Below, one piece after another: positions 12,262 through 24,156 of a DNA stretch of 53,462 bases. The notes under the pieces are model-generated. The model made no database searches. It was not told the origin of the DNA and worked only from the letters and a program-made list of their open reading frames with translations. The first letter of the stretch is position 1. Each line of letters begins with the position of its first letter. The DNA is from Reticulitermes lucifugus. Lineage: Eukaryota; Arthropoda; Insecta; Blattodea; Rhinotermitidae. Both the position numbers and the translations under genes were made by a program. The stretch is from assembly GCA_026260175.1 (NCBI GenBank), contig JAKCWW010002796.1, positions 1 to 53,462 of the forward strand, written 5' to 3'.

Positions 12262-14243
12262 GTTTAATATTTATTTTATGGTTGATGATTTGCGGTTTGC
12301 GACGAACCGTTCTTGGGTTGCCTTCTTGTTGCAAGCACTGCATTGTACAGGTTGCCTGTTGCGTTATTGCGACACATGATATGCTTCACTGGGGCGAGTA
12401 GAGGTAAGCTTAGGTCTATTTTTAGAAAAAGTGGAGTTCCCCCGTTTTTCGGCAGGCTCTGCATTTCGTACTGTCCAGTTTGCTTCCTGCAAAGACGTGC
12501 TTAGATTTTGGCACTTTACGTGCTAGTAAAAACGTGTCTGACTGCGTAGTGCCGTTAGTCGTGCGGCTGTGCAATCTGAATCTTTGTAAGTGAAGAATAG
12601 AACGATTGAAATACGTGTGGTAGCAGTGAACACATTTAGCAACGATTGTCTCCTGCTGGATTTCACTTATGCAGTCTTGTTCAGCACAAGAAGTGGTTAA
12701 CTTCAGCTTTCGATTGCTGTACTGCAGACCAGAACAGAACCATTATGCGAATGGAGTTGTACGGCGCATTTAAATGGCTTCATTGGCGTTCGCGCGTCCA
12801 CTGTTAATTATCTGACGGCGTCTGGCAACAAGCAACGGTTAAACAGGCAGGCAGGCAGGCCGAGCCTGGACTGTGAGTGACGCACCCGGTAGTGTACACA
12901 GTTGAAACGTGGCTAAATGACATCTCGGAAGAGGGAACCTGGTGCATGAAGTTAAAAGTCATGTCACACAGGACATTCCCTCAATGTTTAATGAACACAG
13001 TGAGCATCGCTGGTTGTGTGGGCGTCCTGTGGTGGCTGTTACAAACATACCGGACTTGCTGTTACTTCTTCATTACAGTTGGGTCATGAATAAAATGCGA
13101 AGGAGCCCCACGGTGTAAAGGTTTGCGCTGCAAACATGGCCGTGTCTTTATATACAAACTTATTTTTTAACTTAAATTGTAGTTAATTTCTAATTACAAA
13201 AACATTTCTTGTCACTATAAATAACATTTAATGTAGTACATTTTATGCAAGCGTTTTTTATCTTCAAACAAAAACTCATTTGATACTTTCTGTCCTACAT
13301 ACACGACAATAATTTCCCGCTGTTGAAACTAATGGTTACGTCCTTGTATGGAAGTAGATACCAAGCGCGAGGGCTAGTGGAGAGATTGCTGAGGGATGGA
13401 CAGAGAAGACGTGGAGTAAGTGAATTAGTGACTACATAGGGAGCTGATTACTCGGAAGAAGATGGCAGCAGGTTCGTCCGAAACGTTGGACCTGTCTACC
13501 AAACTACACGGTATTACATCTCTGAAGAACTTTATCATGACAGTCACAGCCTTGATGTCGCCATAACTCGCACGTAAGAGCAGACGATGATTCGTAACAG
13601 GGCAGAAATATCATGCTTTGCCAGCGCTTGTGTTGCCAGCGAACCGACCCATTCTTAGCCAGCTGAGTCCAGTACATATCCGGTGCAAGTTGAATTTTGT
13701 GCCCGTCGGAAATGAGTAGGCCTATGTGGTGAACTGCATATGTGTATATAATGTGTAGAGTATATAACTATACATTCTATACATAATTTCCAGTCATGGT
13801 TATGGGCAAATGGTGGGTCAAAATAAACCTTAAAACAGCACGACAACGGAGCCAATACAACAAACATGCCCACGGTCACAGATACAACACAACACTGAGT
13901 GCGAGTGACTGCACCGCTGTCGCACGGCAGTGTTCCTCTGCCACCTCAAACTCAATTGCACTTTAATTACCGTAAAGAAAAATTTGACGTTAAGAATTGT
14001 ATGACTTTAATATGTTTTTATTACTCTTCGGAAAACTGCCGAAGTCTGAAATTGCCTAACTTGAAATCGTTTAAATAAGAGTGTGAATGTACTTCTTCCA
14101 AGCAGTTCCCTTATCAAAATTCTGCATGCAATAATTATCCCAACCCCTTAGCCATCCTAATTTTATAGTTTCATTATTTTTTGCCATACCAGATATTCCT
14201 GTAAACCACGAAGTTTCCCGTGACGTTTTTTCGTCATACATGC
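12262..14243. other. No gene seen; minor simple repeats
   Basis: A short (GGCA)n run is at about 12845-12861. At 13452-13490 is a possible very degraded hairpin-GAAACGT motif that I do not count. Open frames are under 75 codons. Confidence 0.45.
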
Positions 14244-14703
14244 GTATGTGATGCACACTTTACGTATGTGATGCACACTTTACGTATGTGATACACACTT
14301 TACGTATGTGATGCACACTTTACGTATGTGATGCACACTTTACGTATGTGATGCACACTTTACNNNNNNNNNNNNNNNNNNNNNNNNNNNNNNNNNNNNN
14401 NNNNNNNNNNNNNNNNNNNNNNNNNNNNNNNNNNNNNNNNNNNNNNNNNNNNNNNNNNNNNNNNNNNNNNNNNNNNNNNNNNNNNNNNNNNNNNNNNNNN
14501 NNNNNNNNNNNNNNNNNNNNNNNNNNNNNNNNNNNNNNNNNNNNNNNNNNNNNNNNNNNNNNNNNATGTGATGCACACTTTACGTATGTGATGCACACTT
14601 TACTAATGTGATGCACACTTTACGTATGTGATGCACACTTTACTTATGTGATGCACACTTTACGTATGTGATGCACACTTTACGTATGTGATGCACACTT
14701 TAC
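14244..14703. repeat. 20-bp satellite array interrupted by an N gap
   Basis: The unit gtatgtgatgcacactttac repeats head to tail from 14244; units are nearly identical (one G to A in the third unit, a few changes at the gt start after the gap). Positions 14364-14565 are 202 Ns. The register before and after the gap agrees modulo 20, so the array occupies 460 positions, or 23 units, if the gap length is right. All open frames here are artefacts of the repeat. High similarity suggests recent expansion or homogenisation. Confidence 0.95.
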
Positions 14704-14808
14704 GACTGTGAGGCAGTAAACTGGAAGTAATGGCAACTCACGCAAATTAATTGTCAGTTATGAAACTTAAAATTGTTTGAATTCTAAAAGGTTTTGACGA
14801 TGGTATAT
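14704..14808. other. Spacer between satellite and fold-back
   Basis: Unique-looking AT-rich sequence starting where the last satellite unit decays (gactgtgaggc). Nothing recognised. Confidence 0.5.
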
Positions 14809-15075
14809 AACATTGTGAACCACTTGTTTCTTGGACTTTGTCCATCGTCTTTAATATGAATAAAATATAAAATGTAAAATATACAAAATATATAAAAGTC
14901 TAAAATTTACTACGTTTCGGAAGATGGCTCTTCTTCCGCCTGAAGACGAAGAAGAACCATCTTCCGAAACGTAGTGAATTTTAGACTTTTATATATTTTG
15001 TATATTTTACGTTTTATATTTTATTCACTTTAAAGATGATGGACAAAGTCCAAGAAACAAGTGGTTCACAGTGTT
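14809..15075. mobile_element. Near-perfect fold-back (MITE-like) element
   Basis: Two 128-bp arms (14809-14936 and 14948-15075) are reverse complements around an 11-bp centre. I count 7 mismatches and no indels, about 94 to 95 percent identity. The ends can be read as acattgtgaaccac and gtggttcacagtgt between TA dinucleotides (14808-14809 and 15075-15076), which would suit a Tc1/mariner-mobilised fold-back; this is inference. There is no coding capacity. Transcription through it would give a 128-bp double-stranded RNA hairpin. Confidence 0.8.
14940..14973 (+). ncRNA. Hammerhead-like core at the fold-back centre
   Basis: CUGAAGA (14940-14946), one C, stem GAAGA (14948-14952)/UCUUC (14960-14964), one C, GAAA (14966-14969), palindrome ACGU (14969-14972), A. 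It fits the core consensus but would compete with the much longer fold-back pairing, so its activity is doubtful. Confidence 0.3.
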
Positions 15076-17839
15076 AAAATTATTTCTCAAGCAGTGTGAA
15101 GCATTATTAGCTGCAGATACATTGCTTCATGTTCAGCGTAACTGGTAGGTTTAGTACACTCTACTTTGTGTGCTTTATCTGTGATACTTCGCTGTCTGTC
15201 GCAACAAAACCAGCTTCCTGAAGTACAACGACGTATCGGTAACAAAGCTTCATCGTCCCCGGGACAGCCACTCTGCATATATGACGCTCTAGGACACGAT
15301 GTGCTTAGCTTGTCAGCATTCTGTACGTGAATCCTGGCGAGTATAGGAATATTGTCCCCACTGTAGCCCGAATGTACTTACGCAGTCGTTAGGGGTCATT
15401 GACACATGACTCGAATAGAATAATCCTATTGCCTGTGTGATGTTTAGAAAAGCACACTGTTTTAATGACGCTCAGAATGGCAACATTGGGTGCGATTAAT
15501 GCGTCTGAGAATGCAAAACAAGGGCACACAGATATCCTTCTCTGAAATTATAGATAACCTGAGGTAATAGATTCATCATACATAAAAGTGGGCGTATAAT
15601 TTATTGCAGAGGTGTCGTTATTTCCACAGTAACTGTAAGTCTTGAACAGTGTGGTAACTTTATCAGTTTCACACGCCACCGTTCTCACATTTTCCATGTA
15701 AAATTTCCTCTTGCTAATATAGTTAACCTTTTAAAGCCGATTGGTTATTATACGTACTGCCAAAGTTGATACTGAAGTCTGTGTTATGTTTACACATTGT
15801 ATTTGTGTTTTTCGTATGATTGTCAGAACAAACAACAATTTTCTCGGCATACAACAACCGATTTATCTTCCAAATGAAAGGGCACTCTTCCCTGTAAGTT
15901 ATGAATTGAATATTTATATACAATGCAAATTTGTTTTACCCTTCAAAAAGTTTAACACTTTAAAACAGTAATTTGTTGTTCTTTGCTCGTAAACACTATT
16001 TTATTTTAGGTTTGATAAAACTAGCAGTCATTTTCCAGTGACACAGTTTATCTTACCTTAATAATAAAGAAGAACCGAGAATCTTTAAAATCTGTGTTGT
16101 GAGCGTGCTGAATTCAGTGTGCTATATAATTTATTGCAGCAAAGGCACTTTATTACGCTAGTTGAGTAATACAGTGGTGACCTAAACAAGCTGGAAAATG
16201 TGCAGTTATGGCACATTTGCTCTGTTTTTTGCCTCAAGATTTTCAGCCCTTTCATACTGACTTTCGATGTGCTTTTTAAATAGCGTAAAACTGACGAGTT
16301 GAAGAAACAAGCGCTGAAAGATGGGAGCATTTCGAATTTGCCTTGCCATTTTTTACCCAGAAAACACTTCAGACTGAAATTATGCGAACTATAAATACAT
16401 AATTAAGACTATGATTATTTATTCACAGTACTAAGTTATTACATTCACATGCAACTGTTTACCGGTGGCTGATATTTAGCCAAATTGGCGAGAAGTCTAA
16501 ACAAGAATCAATATGAAAACTTACATATGTGTACGTACTGTTATTACTTATAGGCCTACTACTGAAAGGAATAATATTTATGTAGGCCTCATATGGGGCC
16601 TACCTATTACAATAAAGGTCTTAAAGTCATGTTTTGTAGAAGAACGCGATAAAGGAGTAAAACAAGTCTATTGTCAAGTCATTCTAAACACCGTCTTTTG
16701 TTTTTCGCTTGTGAGAATGGGTAGCCTTATGTTCAGAAACATTTTGAATTTTTCAATATACACGTTCTGAAATGCGTGCTTTCGCAGTTATCTTGGAAGC
16801 CACAAGGCTTGTGGAAAATTGCACTGGACGTTTTCGTCCAGCTTTTAACTCTTATTTGAAAAATACTTTGCCCCACTATATAAAGAGAACGGTGGACGCA
16901 GAAGTGCGTATATAAGTCTGAGTGTAGTGTCCGTCGTGTATATACAATTTTACCGAATTTGACAAAGTTAAGTCAATTTTCCTAAGATTATCAAATATTA
17001 AAGTATATTAATTTAGTTGGGCTGTTCTTGAAATATAAATGCAGGCAGAGGGACAGACGCACGGACGAACAGAGCGATTTCAGTAGACGTACCACAGGAA
17101 TTGAAACGGGCCGATAAGGGATAAATTGTTATGAAATTAATTGCCAAACTTTTGTCCAAATTATTGGTTTTGAATTTTTCTCTCTCCTCTGATAAAAGTA
17201 ATGTAGGCTGCTACATACCAACTCATTGTAGCAGAAACACGTTTTGTCCACAGAGCGTGACATTTCTGGCGTTCTCGCTCTGTTGATCTCTCTATATTTT
17301 AAATTCGTGGCTATTTTCGACAAAGACGAGAAACATGCGGCGAATGTTTCAAAACATGTTTTTCCACGTTCTACCCACACGCACTATACGTTTTCTCCGT
17401 ATCTTAGCAAGAGATTAAAATGAGTTATAATCGTTAACTTGTAAACGGCGAGAGATAAATTGTGCTTGATTATTGTATTTAGATCTTCAACATTTTCTTT
17501 GGCCTCAGCTTGTACCTCATAGAGAATATGTTCTGTACCAGTTACGAAACTATGCATGTTTATGTATAGTGAAATGAGACTGCAATTTTTGTGTGCTGAA
17601 GAGATAGGAATTTGGTACTAGGGGGAGGGGGTGTTAAGGTACTATGAGAACTCATTGGTTCCAGAGGGAAATGTGTGCTACAATTTATTTAAAAGTTTTG
17701 TATCTTTTCGTTGTTTTTTATTAGGCCTATATAGTTTGTGTAAATTCGAGTGATGGGATGACTGTGATTAAGAACTTGATAGGATAGGAAGTGAAGTTAT
17801 CTTTGCTTGTTTTAAGTTTCCTTTTCTTCATTTGCCGAA
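15076..17839. other. No gene seen
   Basis: Open frames up to 85 codons, none with a recognised domain. No repeats beyond short A/T runs. Confidence 0.45.
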
Positions 17840-17945
17840 GCCACTGGGATAGAGCAGCAAATGTCGCAGACAGCAGTTGGACTTTCGACAGGAGATTTGA
17901 ACCCAGGCACTCCCGAGTAAATTGCTAACCGTTCGCCCTCTGCAT
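17840..17945 (-). mobile_element. Degenerate tRNA-like SINE head
   Basis: On the minus strand a box-A-like agggcgaacggttagca (about 17940-17923) is followed by cctgggttcaaatctcc (about 17907-17892), close to box B. Spacing suits a tRNA-like promoter. No TSD or clear tail found; it may be an old SINE or tRNA pseudogene. Confidence 0.4.
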
Positions 17946-19080
17946 TCGGAATGTGTATGTCTGTTAACTGTTTATTATTTATGTATCTCCTATCGAGTAA
18001 GGTCTGGAAGAAGAGAAATAAGAAACCAGATGTCAGCGTTCTTGCAGAACTGATCATGTCCCTTTGCGAATAGGCAGACGAAAGAGGCGAAAATATGTGT
18101 TACGATCTTTCATATCGGAAAATACAAAACCAGAGTGATTGACACATAAAGATTTTCTTTTTATTCGCTGTTAGAAGATGTGTGGGAAGCAGAATTCAAT
18201 TTATATGAAGCAGTAATTCATGTGTCATTATATTTCTTTTTTACCATAGAAAAGAAGCTTTTACAATAAAAAGGGCACACAAGCGAGAGGAAGAAGACAA
18301 TGTAGAACATCGTAGGTTTTCCTACGCAAGTTATGAAAACTAAGAGAAAGATGGGAACGACAGCGGGCAAACATTTCCATCTCCTTAAATCGGGAGCAAC
18401 AAGGCAAAGGAACACGCTTCATTGGACGAATTTTATGGCAACATTATGCGTGAGCATGTTCAGGAAGTTTACGAAGTTTAAAACAAGATACTTCGATCTG
18501 GCTTGAGGGCCCTTTACCAAACTAAGTAAATCAAGTTCCTATCCGTACATATTCTGTCCCTTAGATCCATATTGGTAAAGCGACCTGGCATTAAAATTTG
18601 AAAATAAGAGTTGAAATTAAATTTAGTAATTAGATGCGCATGTTAATTTTCCCCACAGAAGAAATTAAGCTGTTATACGTGAAACAAAATAAGTAACAAA
18701 TTAAAATGAATCAGAATTCACAATAACCCCTGTTCAATGTACCGCATTATCAAGGTTACCAAGACTGCAACATAACTGACAGCGTTTCGAAAAGGAGAGG
18801 CCTGTAGCTTTTAATGGTATTTAGCACTTTCGTGGATGTTAGAAATAAAAACCATACCTGTGGAACTTGCGTAAACCCCTCTTTTTCTCATGTTTTCACC
18901 AATCTTCCATAGTCGAAATACTTCTGGAAACATCCCTTATGCCACATGTACAAATCATTTCATATAGGGCCTACAAGCCTGAGAAATTCCTATCTGATTT
19001 CGGTGTTTGCTTTTTCTTATTATACTGTCACACATATCCCCGTCATTCGTATATGATATTGAACTTAATTCAGTTCTTCA
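17946..19080. other. No gene seen
   Basis: Nothing recognised apart from the start, at 18867, of an open frame that becomes integrase-like only after about 19081. Confidence 0.45.
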
Positions 19081-19270
19081 CAGGTGTTTCTCACAATTGT
19101 CCCTTGTTTAGAATAGAGGATTTCCTGATCCTGATTCCTGGTCACTTCCTGACTGGTCGCTTGTGCTGTACGCAAAGCCCATGCATCCCACTCTACTTAC
19201 CAGAGAGGTTACAAAGTCTCTGGGATTTATCTGCACACGCTATGTGGATTTATAAATTGCATATACGCTA
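19081..19270 (+). pseudogene. BEL/Pao-type integrase C-terminal remnant
   Basis: The plus-strand frame contains CPLFRIEDFLILIPGHFLTG and then, after a divergent stretch, PERLQSLWDL. BEL/Pao retrotransposon polyproteins carry a D-L-x-x-L-x-PGHFLxG block followed by a RL-x-x-W motif shortly after the integrase catalytic core, and the order and spacing fit. No LTR, reverse transcriptase or catalytic D,D-35-E region is visible, so this is a fragment. The assignment is from memory of the family and is moderate only. It lies just upstream of a DNA-transposon fragment. Confidence 0.5.
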
Positions 19271-19504
19271 AATAAAACTGTTGCAAAATATGTCGCCTTA
19301 AATTCGGGTCGTGATTTCCAGATGTGCCAGTTACACACAGAAAAACACTTTGCAAACACGCGAAAGCCTTCAAGGAACATGTTTGCTTTTAGTCAGTAAG
19401 AGAACATTTAAACGTCACGTGGTAACCAAGGGAAAAGTGCATAATTGATGTCAGATTGTAGAAATTTCAAAGAAACTTTTTGGTGCTTTCTGCACAGCAT
19501 ATTC

Positions 19505-19965
19505 GAAACAAAACTGCTGAATTTGCATCCTTGTAAGGCAATTTGGGATCACAAACTCTACGACGCAGATCGTGGAGGAAAACTGAGTTTTGTGAGGTGG
19601 TACATTAATGCTGGAGAAATAGACCCTAAGCTGTGTCTGTTTAGGAACGAAGCTGGATTTCATCTCAGGGGATATGTGAAGTTCCAAAATGTCTGGTATT
19701 TGTCTGAAAAAAACTCCGTGTTATTCAGAGAGTGTCACTATATGATAAGATTAGTGTGTAGTGTGTTGGCAATGCAATTGGGATTATTGGACTCTTTTCC
19801 TTTTCTAAGATCTTATTTTCACACTGGTACATACACACATTTTGACATGCTTTTTGAGCACATGGTTAGATTACGACAAAAGGTGTGCATTTTCAGCAAG
19901 ACGAAGCAGCAACTGCTGACACTTCATCACCTTAGTCATATATGGTGAATAAAAGCCTAATTGTG
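19505..19965 (+). pseudogene. Tc1/mariner-like transposase fragment, inactivated
   Basis: The plus-strand frame (open 19445-19948, 167 codons) reads LNLHPCK, DADRGGKLSFVRWY, then GEIDPKLCLFRNEAGFHLRG and YVKFQNVWY. Insect transposases of this group show LHPYK, then F-x-D-E-A-W-F-H-L-x-GY-V-x-x-QN with the second catalytic aspartate in DEAWFH. Here that residue is asparagine (RNEAGFH). Further on, the motif expected as FQQDGATAHT is visible as FQQDEAATADT only after a frameshift (about 19892-19924). Catalytic Asp loss plus a frameshift mark it as dead. The N-terminal DNA-binding domain and terminal repeats were not found. Confidence 0.7.
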
Positions 19966-22900
19966 ACTGCAGTGCCTTGAACTAGAACGGCGAAGGGGAA
20001 GAACCCCGATAGCTGCGCTGCTTGCGGTCCGCGAAAGAGACAGATTTTAGAGTGATTGGTGGTGCCATTTAAAAATTGTTCCGTTGTATTAAAACATGTT
20101 TTTAAATAATTGGCTTGCCAAAAGTAATTCCTTATATGTTATAAAACCATCTCCTGTACCTTAAATTAACTTAGCAACTCTCCGCATTCGGGGACGCAAA
20201 ACCTTCTAGCGCTCTTTGAAGGAGTAGGACCTCCACACCCGTCGCTTTCAGCACACATGTACTTCTCTTGGTTGATGTTAAAAAGAAAACACATGACAGT
20301 TACAGTCCTCATGTGTGCTACGTTTTATTGCGTGATGTGGCTGCACACATCGTGATGCATTTAGAAGGTTATGTTCGTATTAAGAATTCGCTTTAGTCGG
20401 AAGCAAGAAGTCCGTTGCTGAAGGCTATTAGAGTACTCAATTATAAACTTATATTTACAGTTCATTCTTATAAAAGTATGTTTTCATGTTTTCTTCGCAT
20501 TAAACTGAAGCTGAATCACCAATTTCTTTATTAACTTTTAGAAAGAGTAAGCCTGAAGGTTATTTGGTTTGTTTCATGTTGATTCCAACTTCAGAAGAAG
20601 TTAAATTAAATTAAATTTGAAACAATGTGAAATTCAGAAGAAGTGTTTACCTGCCTTGTATTGAACTATCATGTTGTGCATTCAATTGCAATACCTATTC
20701 TATGAACCCGTCTAAAGTAACTTTTTCAAACACCCTGCACGTGACATTTATTCTATAAAACTGTCTGCACAAACTAGTTCGGGTGTAGATATGTTACATG
20801 TAATAATAAGATATGAAATATTTGCTGCCTTTTTCCACCTATGGAAGCGCAACTCTCGAATTCTATTGTTTAACTGTGATCACAAAGACGTCCTGCAATA
20901 ATAATTTTACTAATGAATCATATCAGGCCCAGTGTTTACGCTATACACCACCCGGTTTAACATTCGAAAATTCTACATTCTGCCCATAAAGTATAGATGT
21001 GGTACTTTATGCGACTCAGAACAAGCAACGATTATTTCTCTATAGAGTAGTACTCACAAGAGAAGGGATTTTATAATCGAGATGGACATATTTTTCTGCG
21101 CGGTACGACCTGTCTCTTTAAATATAATTCAGGTTAATTTTATTCTTTAAAGGAAGGCACACTTAGTGAATTTTAGGATTTAAAGTCAACATATACAGTA
21201 ACGGATAAGAAATTAAATATATGAGCTCCTTGACAGTAAAAAAATTGATATCACGAGGAGCCACGGTGGTTATGTGTTTCTTATTCTTGACATTAGATTC
21301 TTCCTAAGCATATTTGAATACCTCTAATATAATTAAAACAAAATGGATTCTACTGCTGCACCATTTCATCACACGGACCAAAATATGCAAATGTTCTTCT
21401 GAGGGATTCATAGTACCTACAGTCCGAATGTATCTAAGCATGACATTTCTAATTAGCCTGCTATAGCGGGCTCTTGTGAGGACGTTCCTGACTTTAAGCA
21501 GGTTCTAACCAACGTTTTGAGCAGTTTGCCCGAAGCAGTTATTTCAGCACATCAAATCCTGGATCACATTCAAGATGCCTGTGGATTGAATTATTATTCT
21601 TTTAAGACTTCAGTGATCCTGTTTAATACTTGAGCTCAACATTTTGTGAGGACTAGAAAACCGCATTACAAGAAGGTACTAATAAATAATTTGAAGCTGT
21701 GACAGTGTTAAAATATTTGGGAATGACCAAAAGGCATTAACATTGAAACATTGAATTTATAAAGAAAGTTAAAGGTCAGATTACATTCAGGAATTGCCTG
21801 TTATCGTTCAGTTCATAGCCTTTTTTTTACTTTCTGCTATCTACGCGTAAAAACGTAGATATGAAAATATAAAAGCCGTAATTTTAAATGTAGTTTTATA
21901 CGGGTACCAAATTTGGTTCAACGTTCGAGAAACTGCATATTGAGTACTTCCTAACAAATACTGTTAGAATGACAAAATGAAGAAATAATGAGATGAATTG
22001 GGGCACGTAGTACGTATTGGAGGTAATTCGTGAAAAATTTACCGTTTGGAAGGCGTAGGCACGCGTGAAGCCCAACACGACAGTCGACCTTAGGGGAGTA
22101 GTGTGGGAAGGTGAGCGCTAGATTTATCTTTCTCATGAGATCCAGTCGGGTGTTTGTTCGGCAAAAGATTTGTCTTTGGAGCCCACGAAATGGGGAGAAA
22201 AATCTGGACTAAGAAGTCTAGGGACTGTCAGTTTTCAGGAAATATTTTATTCCTTAGATTTGGTTAGTTGGTCAGACGTCTTCATGTAGATTGGATTTTT
22301 TTCTTCAGAAAACGTTTGTTTACTTTGGTTTGAACTTAGAATTGTGGTTGTATTTGGTCAGAAGGCGTAAACATTAACTTTGCCTCCATTATTACATTAC
22401 GGATCATACCATTGCCAGGTTTTATTGACAGACGTTGTGTAATCACGGAGATTAAAAACGCAGAAAGACATGACCTCATTATTTTTCTACTTCACCTTCA
22501 ATTTATACACATTTTGTAAATAACGAAGTTCAAGGGGTTACGAAGACGTTACGTGCTTCTGATCTTCAGTTTTTTTAATCTCCTGAACTAGCTGCTGTGT
22601 TTGCTGGCACCTCATTTTGTATCAGCTCGTATAGCTGCGTGCATTTCGACTCCGTTTGTTCGTATTTGTACGTATGTTTCTTTGTTTATTTTAGGATGTT
22701 TGTTAAACTGCATTCAACCTATGCAGTTATATAATGTTAACGCATACGGCAAGCATAATTATTGCCGTCCTATACACGATTATCCGATTTATGTATGCAA
22801 CACATAATTTTACCATCGAATGCAAATTCTTTTACCTGGACCTATTGAATTGAGCCTGTATGGTGGTGGAGGATATTGAAGACATTGCAACGCTAACGCT

Positions 22901-23315
22901 ATAGGTTGTAGTATTTCATAAGAGTATGTCTGCTACATTGGATTGATCACATTGGCTACGCAGTTTGAAAGGGGAGTTTGTTATTGTCTGTGCTTGGGAA
23001 TATGAGCCAGTGAATGATAACGCACGTGCACGGAAGAGGATTGTCACGTAAAGGCAATTATGGTCGCCTCTGAAGCGTTTCACGACCTGTGCCCTGCACC
23101 ACACGTCACTCCATACGACACAGTAAACAGCCATATCAATGAAGTGTATATTGGCAGTGTCGTAATTTCGGTGTCGAAGTCTTTATTTATTGTAACGACG
23201 CTTTTTAAATGTATAACGCAAATAGCGTCGAATGATGGTGTGCTGTGACTGCGAAATGGTAATTGATAAGGATGTGGAAAGAAGCTTTAATTACCTAACT
23301 TAAGATACCTCATGA
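19966..23315. other. No gene seen in about 3.3 kb
   Basis: Open frames up to 72 codons without recognised domains. A short taaat-type run is near 20604-20618. No SINE head or long inverted repeat noticed. Confidence 0.45.
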
Positions 23316-23327
23316 TATTTGTCTGGA

Positions 23328-23626
23328 AAAGTAAAGGTAAAATTGTCCCTTTACACGCCATGAAGGCATGTGCGTGGATTGGAGTTATAGCTTCTCTCAT
23401 TCATACCCTCGGCGCTAGATGGAGGGAGGTGTGTGGTCAGTCTCATGCCACGGCCGCTTTGCTCCTGGGGAATTAGCCTACCGGCACATATTGAGTTTGA
23501 GCCTGGGTTGGCCCTAAAGCCGGTCTGGACGTATTGGAGAGCAGATAAACCTCTTGCTCCTGCTGGGATTCGAACCCAGGATAGTCCAGGCCGTAACATA
23601 TGGACTACACTATCCCCAGCTCCCAG
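23328..23626 (-). mobile_element. tRNA-derived SINE, family B, with 12-bp TSD
   Basis: Minus-strand head: box A about 23618-23605, box B complement gggattcgaaccca at 23565-23578. The body ends in the same tail as the 5118-5405 copy (ctagcgccgagg through the cttcatggcgtg phrase to caattttacc). The TSD tatttgtctgga is at 23316-23327 and 23627-23638, perfect over 12 bp. Apparent ORFs on both strands (about 82-88 codons) are readings of this SINE. Confidence 0.9.
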
Positions 23627-23638
23627 TATTTGTCTGGA

Positions 23639-23948
23639 GGGACCAACAAAAACAATAATATTTCATATCCGGATTTTCGGTCTGCGGTCCCGTATTTGAA
23701 ATTAATACCAATTTAATAACAGTTAAATTATTTGTGGATATTCTGAATGCATCTAATATTTACTATGTATCAAATTTGTAGAGCAATAGCACAAGCTTTC
23801 AATGTCCTTCTTTATTACGTATTATCCGCTACGTTTTTCATTCCCTTAGACCATCACAGGGGAACTGAATTGGAATAGGATTTTGGGTAATGTTTAGGAC
23901 TTGTACATGGACACATTGCAATAATTTATGCACATAACATAACCAAAT
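23639..23948. other. Short spacer, nothing recognised
   Basis: AT-rich sequence between two retroposed insertions; no open frame or repeat of note. Confidence 0.45.
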
Positions 23949-23960
23949 AATACACATACA

Positions 23961-24144
23961 TGGCACTGGTACAGGTTTTTCTCCGAGTTGTCGGTTTTCC
24001 CCTGTCAATTTTATTCCACTGGTGCTCCATTAATTGTAAAACTTGGTAAAAAACTGCTCATCTTCATCACAGGGGTTGCACAAGAGGCCTTAAGGCTGCG
24101 GTGCGTCCGTAGCATCTGCTGCGGGGCCCTTCACCACGCAAAAA
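23961..24144 (+). mobile_element. 5'-truncated SINE, family D, with 12-bp TSD
   Basis: The segment from acaggtttttctccgag to tgctgcggggcccttcacc matches the downstream body of the complete copy at 28576-28818 but lacks the tRNA-like head. The perfect repeat aatacacataca lies at 23949-23960 and 24145-24156. The headless copy was therefore inserted as such, by truncated reverse transcription, and was not broken later. Confidence 0.85.
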
Positions 24145-24156
24145 AATACACATACA

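Noticed and set aside
13452..13490. Hairpin followed by GAAACGTTGG resembling the ribozyme-like motif
   Set aside because: The upstream core is CGGAAGA with extra bases and the hairpin has only about three weak pairs.
14320..14616. Open frames crossing the N gap
   Set aside because: The frames come from the 20-bp satellite and runs of unknown bases.
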